Shown in pieces: positions 23,401-31,028 of a stretch of 36,966 nucleotides of DNA (its first letter is position 1; every line of letters begins with the position of its first letter). Origin of the DNA: Chara braunii (Eukaryota > Streptophyta > Charophyceae > Charales > Characeae); contig BFEA01000195.1 of the NCBI GenBank assembly GCA_003427395.1, positions 970,501-1,007,466 of the forward strand. The letters run 5' to 3'. The notes beneath the pieces were generated by a model. It saw only the letters and a program-made list of their open reading frames with translations. It did no database searches and had not been told where the DNA came from. Both the position numbers and the translations under genes were made by a program.

Positions 23401-23534
23401 GGCAGGCGGCCCTTCCCTCGTGGACTGCTTTCGGCTCCTCCGGTGAAGTGGGGCGGGGCTCATGTGTAGGGGATCCTGTCTCCGCCGTGAAAGGCAAGTC
23501 CGCGGGCATCCCTACCAGCGCGCACGACGTTTAG
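20376..23534 (+). CDS. N4/N6 DNA-methyltransferase-like protein with altered catalytic motifs
   Basis: A 1052-codon open frame. It begins at a non-ATG codon; the first in-frame ATG is 20544, and coding-like sequence upstream suggests an exon start. Residues are numbered from 20376. VLDLCEP (358-364) sits where class-beta methylases have the DPPY-type motif. KWVRRTQKKKS, then DDRMYILFKGND, resembles the W-x-K and hE-x-ilvf-KG region. GDGIMFLGKAHAQVVWEVL, then GGRNVIALEGN (532-557), matches the FxGxG SAM-binding motif, and the order IV before I fits class beta. The catalytic Pro-Pro and the second and third Gly are replaced, so methylation is doubtful. C-terminal blocks (LLDNYHGAARLNAKNFLDRL, GHDMIWHPGTIQP) are shared with the copy at 156-2443. 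The tail is Gly/Ser-rich and includes three 22-bp dyads read as KFACIRTS, KSTGIRTS and KSAGIPTS. Function is inferred from motif layout only. Confidence 0.65.
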   Translation: MGNPSGKQVQVEAWRRFCAEALLRTPYNHLWTLADDKTEQGIKKQNAALRSYFPLAMAGKSAWETGMEFFERWETGRLLAPEGAKWIAKKKVQGLKPGVSHIENKKDGRKVVVYNVPVEGPQKKGKKETDPGDWFVQVTEPDPHCWKSMEALTDNEKCRLLNKVLNCEVVWVQTGSSSLAKQGKLGMQEAVQLVKCDCILVRLWNFYQFKHENRPDSDWTTKYPFLKKREVIFAKFEGQGLDAALWDGSRKLVSDSSLFKDCPPYMVCEDDKSIKATEKLVQNKKLSIDWKNKVLCVLTGSRLKSMEVALAEGVVHIMWNDSKDVITIAPFDIDPLDAQMKVVELQRAVGITKCHTCVLDLCEPVDIKQWTAKVFESLNALLEHLFPSHWTVVTFVPREHDYYFMTSLHHLSVVKAMAGKWVRRTQKKKSFGVGHNLYSLDDRMYILFKGNDMRENTSVVYDARLAAGDAAAVGALQKVTPTEIFDMPFDACESPVVIHGRDPVVYKGMERNPTQFAYLLEFLCKKGDGIMFLGKAHAQVVWEVLKGGRNVIALEGNSEWLQFTLDFLKTAVNSGAYRCEFITKSEKPRRVWDPSTNMWFKLSARKRSRIYEFLFLEKRPARGTDIEHMRRKEHMLALLDNYHGAARLNAKNFLDRLELLYFVESEPFLRLESYGALIDADKESLTGVVFDTGAPEEDSDTEEIDIDYHLAPVLPSPASSSASPSTNRPAQATPVRRTPSKLLARLTPRPAAPPPLRPGCQVPLQHPSRKDENIHFEGHDRTRSTEVDWGHDMIWHPGTIQPAIRKGEWVMAIVDTDGEWKPSERLAKSDYLDIARSAVVDKVTSKNSNLQPAGLAIIATADRLFRELYDKQWLELSDDFYDLETSPSKKKVTWKVPPSTGTQGSVGGRPPSPPGAGGGGGNGHEEGGGGGSGHTTSGGSAPASSPAPGSQGRIAHSGMGEGGVNVTHSPTAGSGKSGKFACIRTSQTEDPVPVEAAKSTGIRTSTTMGQAALPSWTAFGSSGEVGRGSCVGDPVSAVKGKSAGIPTSAHDV

Positions 23535-24563
23535 GCGAGTGTACCGGTCTAGTGGAGCTCTACAGGAGCACAGGCGTCAGAGATGGGCGCCGCCCTGGCT
23601 GTGCGGGAGGCGACGCCGCCGATCCTTGGACAAGGCCGATCTGCGGAGTCACAGAGAGAGATTGCTGGTGCAGCGCCGTCCGCCTTCCTTGCGACGAAGT
23701 CCGCCGGTATTCGTACGTCGTCCATGACGTGCCTCCAGTCGGAGGATGCAGGGACGGAGGAAGGTGGTACAACTATTCATACAGACGACCGCTGCTTGGG
23801 ATCCGCGTTGATGCGGCTGCAAGAAGCCGAGTCGCGTGAGACTGACGGAGGGGAAGAATGGGTGCAAGTCGAGGGCTGGGAAGAAGAGGGAGAATGGGAG
23901 GAGGGGGAAGAAGGAGACGAAGGGCGAGAGAAGGTGTTGATTACATTGCGCGACGGGGAAGATGGTGAAGAAGGAGGACTCAGTATTACAAACGAGGAAA
24001 GGGTGGATGCCGGAGACGAGGATGTCTGTGGGGAGACATCTGATTCGTTCGGTCTGGTGTACGTCAGACCAGGTGAAGGTGATATCGACGACGACGCGAC
24101 GGCAATGGATATGGAAATGCAGGTGGTTAGTGGCCTTTCCGTGGACCACGAAGAATATGACGCCCACCACCTGGCCACAGCGGTGCATCCCCCCGGCGGG
24201 TGCGACGAGGCTATCATGACAGTGAGCCCGGCGAAAACGACTCGCCGTCTTAGCGTGAACGAGGTCATCGATAGCATACTGGGCGACGTGCAAGCTAAAA
24301 CACTTCCGTCCACCCCGTCAAAAGACGATGCCCTTCTCATCAACGACACTTTCGCGGTCGGGGACTTGGCGCTCATCCAGCCGTGCTTTCCGGTACCCTC
24401 GTCACCGCTCACAGGAGGAAGGGGGGGGGTTGTTGGGGGCCGCCAGCACGTCACGTCCCCAAAAAAGTGCAGGGTAGGCACACCGGCCCTGGCTGTCCTC
24501 GCCTTACCAGCGCCCACGTCGCCGACGAAGGAGCGGAAAGAAAAACAAGCTGGTAAGCATTGA
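23535..24563 (+). pseudogene. Same-frame acidic extension of the methyltransferase-like gene
   Basis: The frame of 20376-23534 continues past TAG 23532 and TAG 23550 and is open to TGA at 24561, about 330 more codons. Both stops could be former CAG codons. The segment is acidic (EEEGEWEEGEEGDEGREK near 23880), then contains TTRRLSVNEVIDSILGD and a basic end (TSPTKERKEKQAGKH). One more dyad at 23697 is read as TKSAGIRTS, the same peptide as in the upstream tail, which supports one ancestral protein. It could instead be a separate gene starting at ATG 23583. 24564-24860 has no gene; a dyad lies at 24801. Confidence 0.5.
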
Positions 24564-24860
24564 CGATCATCGCGATGTCAGCACTCCCGCGTTTTGGGAT
24601 TGTCGACGCTGTCTGTCAACCCCCTTGCCGGTTTATGCCCCACGTTAGATGGACAAAATTTCGCTTCACTTATCAGCGAGAACCAATTGGCCTCTTGTTC
24701 TTTAACACACCGTCATGCTTTATTCTACTACCGCTCATCCGCTCCTCCCTCTACAAGTCCTCTGTCGCCGTCTCGACTTTCCATCTCTGGCCGACACCTG
24801 TAGTGCGGATACCGGCGGACTACAAGACAGACCGTCCGATAAACGATTTTCGCAGCGACG

Positions 24861-25470
24861 AGCTTGTGTGCATTCGCACATAAAACGACGAGCGCAGTCT
24901 AGCCCGAGAACCCTGCACATGACGACGAAAGACCACATCACGACAAAGAAGAGGAATGTTTACAAATGCCGAAGTTCGGATTCCGGCGGACTTGCAACCT
25001 AACCATCAGGTCTGGTCGCAGAACCGGGTTTGGTCCTGACAATGGAATTGCGGAAACTGCCGGAAAAACGGTAATACGGAAGGTCTGTTCTGAAGTCCGC
25101 CGGCATCAGAACTACAAGTGCCGGCGCGAGGTGGAGCATGCCCCGTTGGTCGGTGTTTGCGAACTATGGCTGCAAGTCCGCTGGAATCCGCACATCGGCA
25201 AATGCCGACTTTCCACCTCGCGCCGACACTTCTAATGCGGATACCGGCGGTCTAGAAAACATACCCTTCAAAGTTCCATCGTAGTTCCAGTGTCAGGACC
25301 AAACCCGGTTGGTCCCTGTCTGCTAGTCGTAGCTGCAAGTCCGCCGAAATCCGAACTTCAGCATTGGTAGGCGTTTCTCTTCTTTGGCCTGATGTGGTCT
25401 TTGTCGTTATGTGCTGGGGTCTCGGGCTCGACAACGCTCGTCGTTTAATGTCCGAATGCACGCATGCTTG
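24861..25470. mobile_element. Nested foldback element with 22-bp dyads in its arms
   Basis: Left arm 24861-25051 and right arm 25276-25470 are inverted copies of about 190 bp (AAACGACGAGCG, GACGAAAGACCACATCA, CCGGGTTTGGTCCTGACA and their complements). Each arm has one dyad, at 24972 and 25337. Inside is a second inverted repeat, 25093-25137 against 25210-25254, in which the dyad is followed by AGTGCCGGCGCGAGGTGGA. A further dyad is at 25174. The inner end (CCGACACTTCTAATGCGGAT) recurs outside at about 24790-24815. No target duplication or coding capacity is seen. Confidence 0.7.
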
Positions 25471-25563
25471 TGGGCTACATTATTTTTCACATTGTCACTT
25501 TCGTCGAACTCCTCCTGGGAATCATATATTCATTTCGGGTTCTGTCCGTTCTCTGTTTTACAG

Positions 25564-26278
25564 GGGTCCGGTCGTCTCGAAAAAGGAGTTTCTCGAAATA
25601 TCTGGCACGTGTATTGCAGAAACTTTCGAGATTCACGACAAGAAACAAGAATATGTTAAAGGCATTAGGGGTTGATGTCGAGATTGGAGAGAAGGAGCAT
25701 GCCTTAGCCATTGACGAATGTCTTTCCCTTCTACTTGCGGAGAAGGGGACATATCCATGATCTGTGACTAGGGGTCAGGCCATGTATGAAAAATACTTAG
25801 CGACGTGTCATGCGGTGAACGACAACCTTAAGAACTTCCTTTCTCACTTCCCCGCGTGTGCGTTGGTCGATGATGTGCAGCTCGGGCCACAGCACCTGCA
25901 GCCTGGGGGGGGCATTTCGCTACGGCGATTGCGCCTCGAGTCTCGCGGGTTATGGACGATGTTTCTCGCAGCGTGGTGCCTCCTCATCATGTCCTCTCTT
26001 CCTTTGCGAATGATCAATTCAGAATCACGGCGAAAGATATGCTCACCGTTTTGCAAGCCAATGGCAAGATCAACGATGAGGTGGTGAATTTGTACATGGC
26101 CCTTTTGGGGTCGACGACATCCGCGACACGTGCACGGCCATCAGGCCGAGGGAAGGCTCAATCCTGGAGCAGTAAGGGCCATAGTTCCCTTTTTCCCTTC
26201 CTCAACTCTGCCCACGGGAACTTTCGACATTCCAACATTCAAACACAACAAGGAGTCGACTTCATTGTGTTGCTGTGA
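25564..26278 (+). pseudogene. Truncated Ulp1/SENP-type protease gene (first copy)
   Basis: It begins after an acceptor TTTTACAG (25556-25563) with a reading (GVRSSRKRSF) matching the second copy after its intron. It continues KNMLKALGVDVEIGEKEH, then a TGA at 25758, then QAMYEKYLATCHAVNDNLKN. At TGTGCAG (25874-25880) the reading frame changes as in the second copy, leading to FRITAKDMLTVLQANGKIN, then DEVVNLYMALLG. That block is the N-terminal part of a C48 protease domain, of the type i-T-x-x-D-l-x-t-L...DE-v-n-x-Y-x-x-L-L. The His, Asp and Cys part is missing, replaced by the repeat at 26290-26600. The frame decays after about 26140. Confidence 0.55.
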
Positions 26279-26289
26279 TTATCCATCAG

Positions 26290-26600
26290 TGGGGGTCGCA
26301 GGTTGTGCTGCTCAAGGCACCTTGCTCATCACGATCAGAAATAAGTATGGATCTCAGCACACTTATCAAACTTCTCCGACAAGGATACAATCAAGGCGCC
26401 TTGCTCATCACAATCGAAAATAAGACTTAGTATGGATCTCAACACACTTAACAAACTTCTCCGATAAGGACACAATCAAGGCGCCTTGCTCATCGGAATT
26501 ATACATAAGTATGGATCTCGGCACACTTCCGCATATCAGGCACACCTTGCTCATTATAAACAAGAATGGATCTTAGCACACTTCCGCATATGGGGCGAGT
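26290..26600. repeat. AT-rich tandem repeat with the AAGTATGGAT core
   Basis: Units share CAAGGCGCCTTGCTCATC, then a 22-bp core beginning AAGTATGGATCTC and ending CACACTT, then CAAACTTCTCCGA(C/T)AAGG. Cores are at 26343, 26428, 26507 and 26562. It is the same repeat style as 2570-3320 and interrupts the protease pseudogene to its left. Confidence 0.75.
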
Positions 26601-26716
26601 TGATGGGTGAGTGGATAGGTATGCCTAGGTTGCTTAGGCTGCAGCTGAAACTGAATTCGTTCGAAAGAGGACACAGTATAATGTCCTATTTTAACGAATA
26701 ACGTATTGTATGCAGG

Positions 26717-28752
26717 CCAAAAGCTAGATGAGTTGTACGCCAACAAAATGTTGGAGTTTCGAGCGCCTTTCTACGTACTTAAGACGACACCGTCTCGTGG
26801 CATTGATTGGCACATGCCGCAACCTCCGTCGGGTGGTCAGCATCCGGGAGGCGGTGTGCGAGGTGATGGAGGAGACGGCGCAGGACCCGATGAAGGAGGT
26901 GATGGAGGAGACGGCTCAGGATCTGGTGGTGACGAAGCAAAGGGGAAGGGGCCAGGTGAAACGTCGTCGGAACCAAAGGGCTCCGACGGAAAACGGTCCG
27001 GCGAAAAAGGGTTGGGCAGAAAGGGGTCGGGCAGAAAGTGGTCGGGCGGAAATGGGTCGGGCGGAAAGGGGCCGGGCAGAAAGGGGCTGGGCGGAAAGCG
27101 TAGAGCTTTCAGGAGTCACGAGTCTAGCGGAACTGAAAGCCGTTGTGAAGGGAGTTGAGACTCGAACATGCGAGACGAGGCGGCCCTGAGGTCTTATTAA
27201 GTGCGAGTACATTCGCACTTGTCTGCGAGGACTTTGTTTCACAACGTCGGCGAGCGCAAAGTGCTGGAGGGGCGCGCTGCAGGAGTGTTGGAGACCAGGG
27301 CTAGCGAGTATGATCGTTACGCTTCGGAGGGTGCTTCCATCGATTTTAAGAGCAAAAGTGTCGCGGACTCGGGGGAAGAGGAGTTGTCACAGGACACGCA
27401 TGTTGTGCACCAGGAAGAGGAAACCCAACACTGGCCGCCTCGCAGAGTGCTGGATGATCTCGACGCAGGAGTGTTGGAGACCGGGTCTAGCGGGCATCTA
27501 CGTCATCCTTCGGAGGGTGCGTCCGTCGACTTAGAGAGCAAGAGCACACCACCTCCGGGGGAAGAGGAACTCTCACAGGAAGCGCATGTTGTGCAGCGGG
27601 AAGATGAAACTCAAAATTGGCCGCCTCACGAAGTGAGGGAGGGGCTCGATGTAGGATTGTTTGAGACCAATGCTAGCGAGCCTGAGCATCAGTGTCATGC
27701 TCCGGAGGGCGCGTCCGTCAATGTTGAGAGCAAGAGTGCATCAACTTTAGGGGAAGAGGACCTCTCACAGGAAGCGCATGCTGTGCAGCGGGATGTCGGG
27801 TCGGGCGGAGGTGAAAGTCATTGCAAAGGGAGTCGAGATTCCAACACATGAGACGAGGCCGCCCTGGGGTCTTATCAAGTGCGAGTAGATTCGCACTTGT
27901 ATGCGAGGACTTTATTTCATGATGTTGAAGACAGTCCTCGCCGCAGTACGCAGCACGTGTGTCCTGTTCAGGATGACACCTTGCTCCTGCACCTCTTGGA
28001 AGAGGGTGAACGTTTACAGCGTGCGGCGACATTTGTTCAGGGACCCTCTGTAGGAGTGTTGGAGACAGAGGCTAGCGAGTGCCAAGGTCATGCTTTGGAG
28101 GAGGCGCATGTTGTGCAGCGGGATGAAGAGCTTCTCCAAGGTTCGTCGGGAAATGCCATCAACATCAGGGACACCGATTTGGTTTTGCACAGCGGGTCGC
28201 CACTGACAAGTCAAGGGGGTGACGATAAGGGAAGTCGTGGGACGTTTGTGGAAGGCAGAGACCGTGGGCGGGAAGGACGTGCATGGACGTTTTGGGAAGC
28301 TCGGCTTCGTGGCGATGAGGAGGGCGAAGAAGAACACGTGTTGGAAACTAGGCTTCATGACGATGACGAAGGCGAAGGAGCCGTGGGGGAAGCTCCGTCA
28401 TTTGGCGGTGACATGTCGGCTCGGCTTCATGACGATGACGCAGGCGAAAAAACCGTGTGGGAAGCTCAGCTTTATGCCAGTGAGGTGTCGGCTCGTCAGA
28501 TAGGTTCGAAGCGGACAGATCATAATTCTACGTCCACCAACTACGGTGAAGAGCAAGGCGATCGAGCGTCTGCCCTTAGTTCCGGTCGGGAAATGGTGCT
28601 TCATGAAGCCACGGAGTTGGTAAGCGACTTGACTGCCATCGAGCTGGTTAGCGACTCTGCGGTGGTCGAGATGCAGAACATCGAATCCTCCACGGACGTC
28701 GGCATAGTGACGCGATAGGAGGCCGGTTCCCCTCGAAGGACTCCCGAGCACG
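26717..28752 (+). pseudogene. Upstream exon of the second Ulp1-type gene: Gly-rich, then acidic repeats, with stops
   Basis: One frame is open from an acceptor-like TGTATGCAG (26708-26716) to a donor at 28753, crossed by TGA 27156, TAA 27198, TGA 27849 and TAG 28716. It reads KLDELYANKMLEFRAPF, a Gly/Lys/Asp low-complexity run (about 26840-27100), a 62-residue acidic repeat (27279-27836), then an acidic tail with two or three repeats of RLHDDDEGE type near 28350-28440. No enzyme motif is seen. Two related stretches of this exon (27130-27247 and 27808-27925) show CGA in one where TGA stands in the other, so at least two stops are CpG transitions. Such low-complexity regions upstream of a Ulp1 domain are common in plant transposon proteins. 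Confidence 0.55.
27279..27836 (+). repeat. Three exact-period 186-bp (62-codon) coding repeats
   Basis: Units start at 27279, 27465 and 27651 with G(V/L)xET, then EGAS(I/V)D, then SKS, GEE(E/D)LSQ, (T/A)H(V/A)VxxE and WPP. The period is exactly 186 bases and the frame is kept. A partial fourth copy starts near 28050. Preservation of phase and of the acidic character suggests selection on the protein before inactivation. Confidence 0.85.
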
Positions 28753-28895
28753 GTAAGATTTGTGAACAGTAGCACGCGCTCGTCTGTAGATGTTCAGCTT
28801 TGTGGTCGTCCACATTGAATTGATGGGTTCATGTGGCTATTACCACTTCTTAAACGAAAGTTTGTGGGTTGTGGGTTGTTTTCCATGTTCTACAG
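28753..28895 (+). other. Intron (143 nt) in the second Ulp1-type gene
   Basis: The donor is G-GTAAGATTTG at 28752-28762 and the acceptor CATGTTCTACAG ends at 28895. Splicing joins G to GT, giving one Gly codon, and carries the upstream frame exactly into the downstream reading VRLSMSLSMK. The paralog at 25564 starts its exon at the same phase and aligned residue. Confidence 0.7.
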
Positions 28896-30060
28896 GTGTG
28901 AGGTTGTCAATGTCCCTGTCCATGAAGCCTTCGCAAGCCATGCGTGGTAAATCGTTTCCAGGGAGGTCATTGGCCGCTTTACCGAAGAAGTCCTTGTCAA
29001 CTGTAGGGTTGTTTAAAAGGGTCCAGATGCCTCGCCTTTCCGGGAGAGTTGTCAGGGTTTTGAAGGTTTGTGGAATAGATAAGGAGGAAGCTTTGCGGAA
29101 ACATGTGGTTGCGTCTATCAAAAGTGTTACTGCTTTGTCTGACGGTTATGATGACGATGCCTGACGGGGTGCCGTCAAAGACCCGTGTCCTAAGTACATC
29201 GCCAAAGACACATTCATCACTCGGGGTTATAAATTTTTAGAAAAACGGCACACAGTTCTCGACCATTTCGCCCCGGTGGTTTTGGTGGCTCCTCACACTT
29301 GTTCTTGGGTGTTTGTGCAGCTCCGGCTACATCAGTTTTTCGCGTGTCGTTGCCTACTGAGGAGCTTAGCAGTGCAGACTTGAGAATGTTGCAAGAGGTC
29401 TGCGGAGATTTCAGCAACGGCCACAAGGTGGTTTCCTCGATTCGCAAAGGGACCAGTTCTATTGTGTCGAGTAGAAAAAATCTTCAGACTCTTGTTCAGA
29501 GGGGGTGGCTTTGCGACGAGGTGGTGGAGTCCTACTTCGCCTTGGTTGGCAATGCTACGTTGTCGGGGTATCCCTCTGTTTATATTTTCAGTCCTTTTTT
29601 TTATACCAAGCTCGTCGATGAGGGATGTCGACATGACAGGGTTGCGAGATGGACAAGAGATATCAAAATTTTTTCGTACGATATGCTTATCATTCCTGTT
29701 CATAAAAATCGAGTGCACTGGACCCTATTATGTGTTAGCGAAGGAGGGGTGGAGTACTACGACTCCCTCCTACAAGATGATGACGGTTTTTCTTCCGGTG
29801 TGCTTGTGAACTTCACGAAATACCCCTGTGACGCAGCAGTTTGTCAATTTGGTCAACACACGAAACTGGATCTGCTGGAGCCCAAGGTGGTTGTTCACGG
29901 TGCCCCTCAACAGTCGGACGGGTCGAGCTGCGATGTTTTCATGCTCGCCTTCGCTTCCTTTCTGGCACGCGGTCATTCACCTCCATTTCGGATAGGCCAA
30001 AGCGACATTTCGAACATCAGGCTTAGGATGGCGGTGGACATAACCCAAGGCTCAGAATAA
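28896..30060 (+). CDS. Ulp1/SENP (C48) cysteine protease domain, catalytic residues intact
   Basis: Ulp1-family proteases cleave SUMO-like proteins; transposon-borne forms have unknown targets. The first part (28896-29320) reads GVRLSMSLSMK, then LSGRVVRVLKVCGIDKE, a TGA at 29162, then GYKFLEKRHTVLDHFAP. The frame changes at TGTGCAG (29314-29320). From 29321 to TAA 30058 the frame is open: RGWLCDEVVESYFALVGN, YIFSPFFYTKL, RVHWTLLCV with catalytic His (29716), EYYDSL with Asp (29761), APQQSDGSSCDVFML with the oxyanion Gln (29908 or 29911) and nucleophile Cys (29929). Order and spacing (His-Asp 15, Asp-Cys 56 residues) fit the family. The frame change and the TGA are shared with the first copy, so an unrecognised intron is likely. 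Whether a full protein is made is uncertain. Confidence 0.7.
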
Positions 30061-30890
30061 TATCCGTGTTTTGAAAATACTCAATGTTTTTTATTCGTAA
30101 GGCCATAAACAAAAGTGTGAATCTTATCCCACGTAGTCTAGCAGTCGGGCGGCTCGAGCTGTGGTGTTGTTTTGATGAGGTAGAGGATTGCAGTGGACGC
30201 GTCTAACAAGTGCACGCTTAGATGCCGATATCAATATCCCAGCCTCGTGCTGTTGTATTTTCTTAGGGTTCTTCATCTCGACGAACCTAGCAACTTTACA
30301 CGTGGGTCTTTCTTTGACTTTCTTGGTTTTTTAGTTTTTCTGATGCAAATGACATAGCCTCGTGCAGCCTGGTTTTTAGGACCCCGCCAGCGTCGTGCTG
30401 CCTTTGTTTGTTTTCAGGTTATTCGCATTCCTTGCCGCCCAGCATCAGTTACAGGGCTGCAGCGGACACTTAGGTGAAGTAGACGCTTGGATGTGGATGT
30501 GAATATCACAGCCACGTGGTGCATTGTCTTTTAAGTAGACGCTTAGATATCGGATGTGAATATCCCACCTTCGCGCTGCCTTTGTTTGTTTTTGGGTTGT
30601 TCTCCTTATTTCCTGTATGACCGCGGCAACGTCGTGCTGCCTTTATTCGTCTCTAAGTTGTGCTCATGTGTTACTCATGGGAAATCCTTGTACTCTTGTG
30701 GACATTCTTTGCACTCATGCTTGTAGGACTAGATACTCTGGTTCATTTAGAAAATGTTGTCGAAAGACCTGAATGATTTCTTCTTGGTCGCCAAATTGTT
30801 TCGTGCTTATCTTAGAGTTCATTTTGCAAGACGTTGGTGAAAAATATCAATAATTACTTCTTGGTCGCCAAATTATCCCGTGCTTGTCTC
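30061..30890. repeat. AT-rich 3' flank with imperfect repeats
   Basis: GTAGACGCTTnGAT and GATGTGAATATC(C/A)CA blocks recur at about 30212, 30479 and 30535, often followed by CGTGCTGCCTTTGTTTG. TTCTTGGTCGCCAAATT recurs at about 30782 and 30860. No gene is seen. Confidence 0.5.
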
Positions 30891-31028
30891 TTTCTTGCCC
30901 AAGACTTTACGGTGTGAAAGACCCCTTCCCCCCCCTCGACCCTCACCCTCCCTCTCCGCGTACTGCCCCATTTTTTCAGTTCACCCCCTCTTCTGTGCCC
31001 TCCTTCCCGCAACCACCCTCCTTCTTGT

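Larger units (their letters stand above)
7387..25358. repeat. Dispersed 22-bp AAGT...ACTT dyad family, about 35 copies
   Basis: The consensus starts AAGT(C/T)CGCCGG, then one variable base, then ATCCGAACTT. Seven-base arms AAGTyCG and CGrACTT flank an inner CGGA-n-TCCG palindrome. Forward copies start at 7387, 7808, 8112, 8856, 8947, 9688, 10387, 10628, 10835, 10966, 11207, 11491, 15445, 15588, 15806, 15949, 18347, 18463, 23310, 23367, 23496, 23697, 25093, 25174 and 25337. Reverse copies start at 11624, 16145, 16387, 18062, 18302, 20153, 20319, 24801, 24972 and 25233. Most differ from the consensus at 0-4 positions; 8947, 10628, 11207, 15588, 16145, 18302, 18347 and 23496 are weaker. None were seen outside 7.4-25.4 kb. 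The hand count may miss decayed copies. Confidence 0.85.

Noticed and set aside
18450-23534. Bacterial or phage contamination, suggested by ParB-like and methylase-like proteins
   Set aside because: Flanks carry spliceosomal introns, a Ulp1 protease, microsatellites and eukaryotic-type transposons, and the same dyads run through the genes and the flanks.
23649-24517. Two minus-strand frames of 214 and 246 codons
   Set aside because: Shadows of the acidic plus-strand extension; Ser/Pro-rich translation mirrors Glu/Gly codons.
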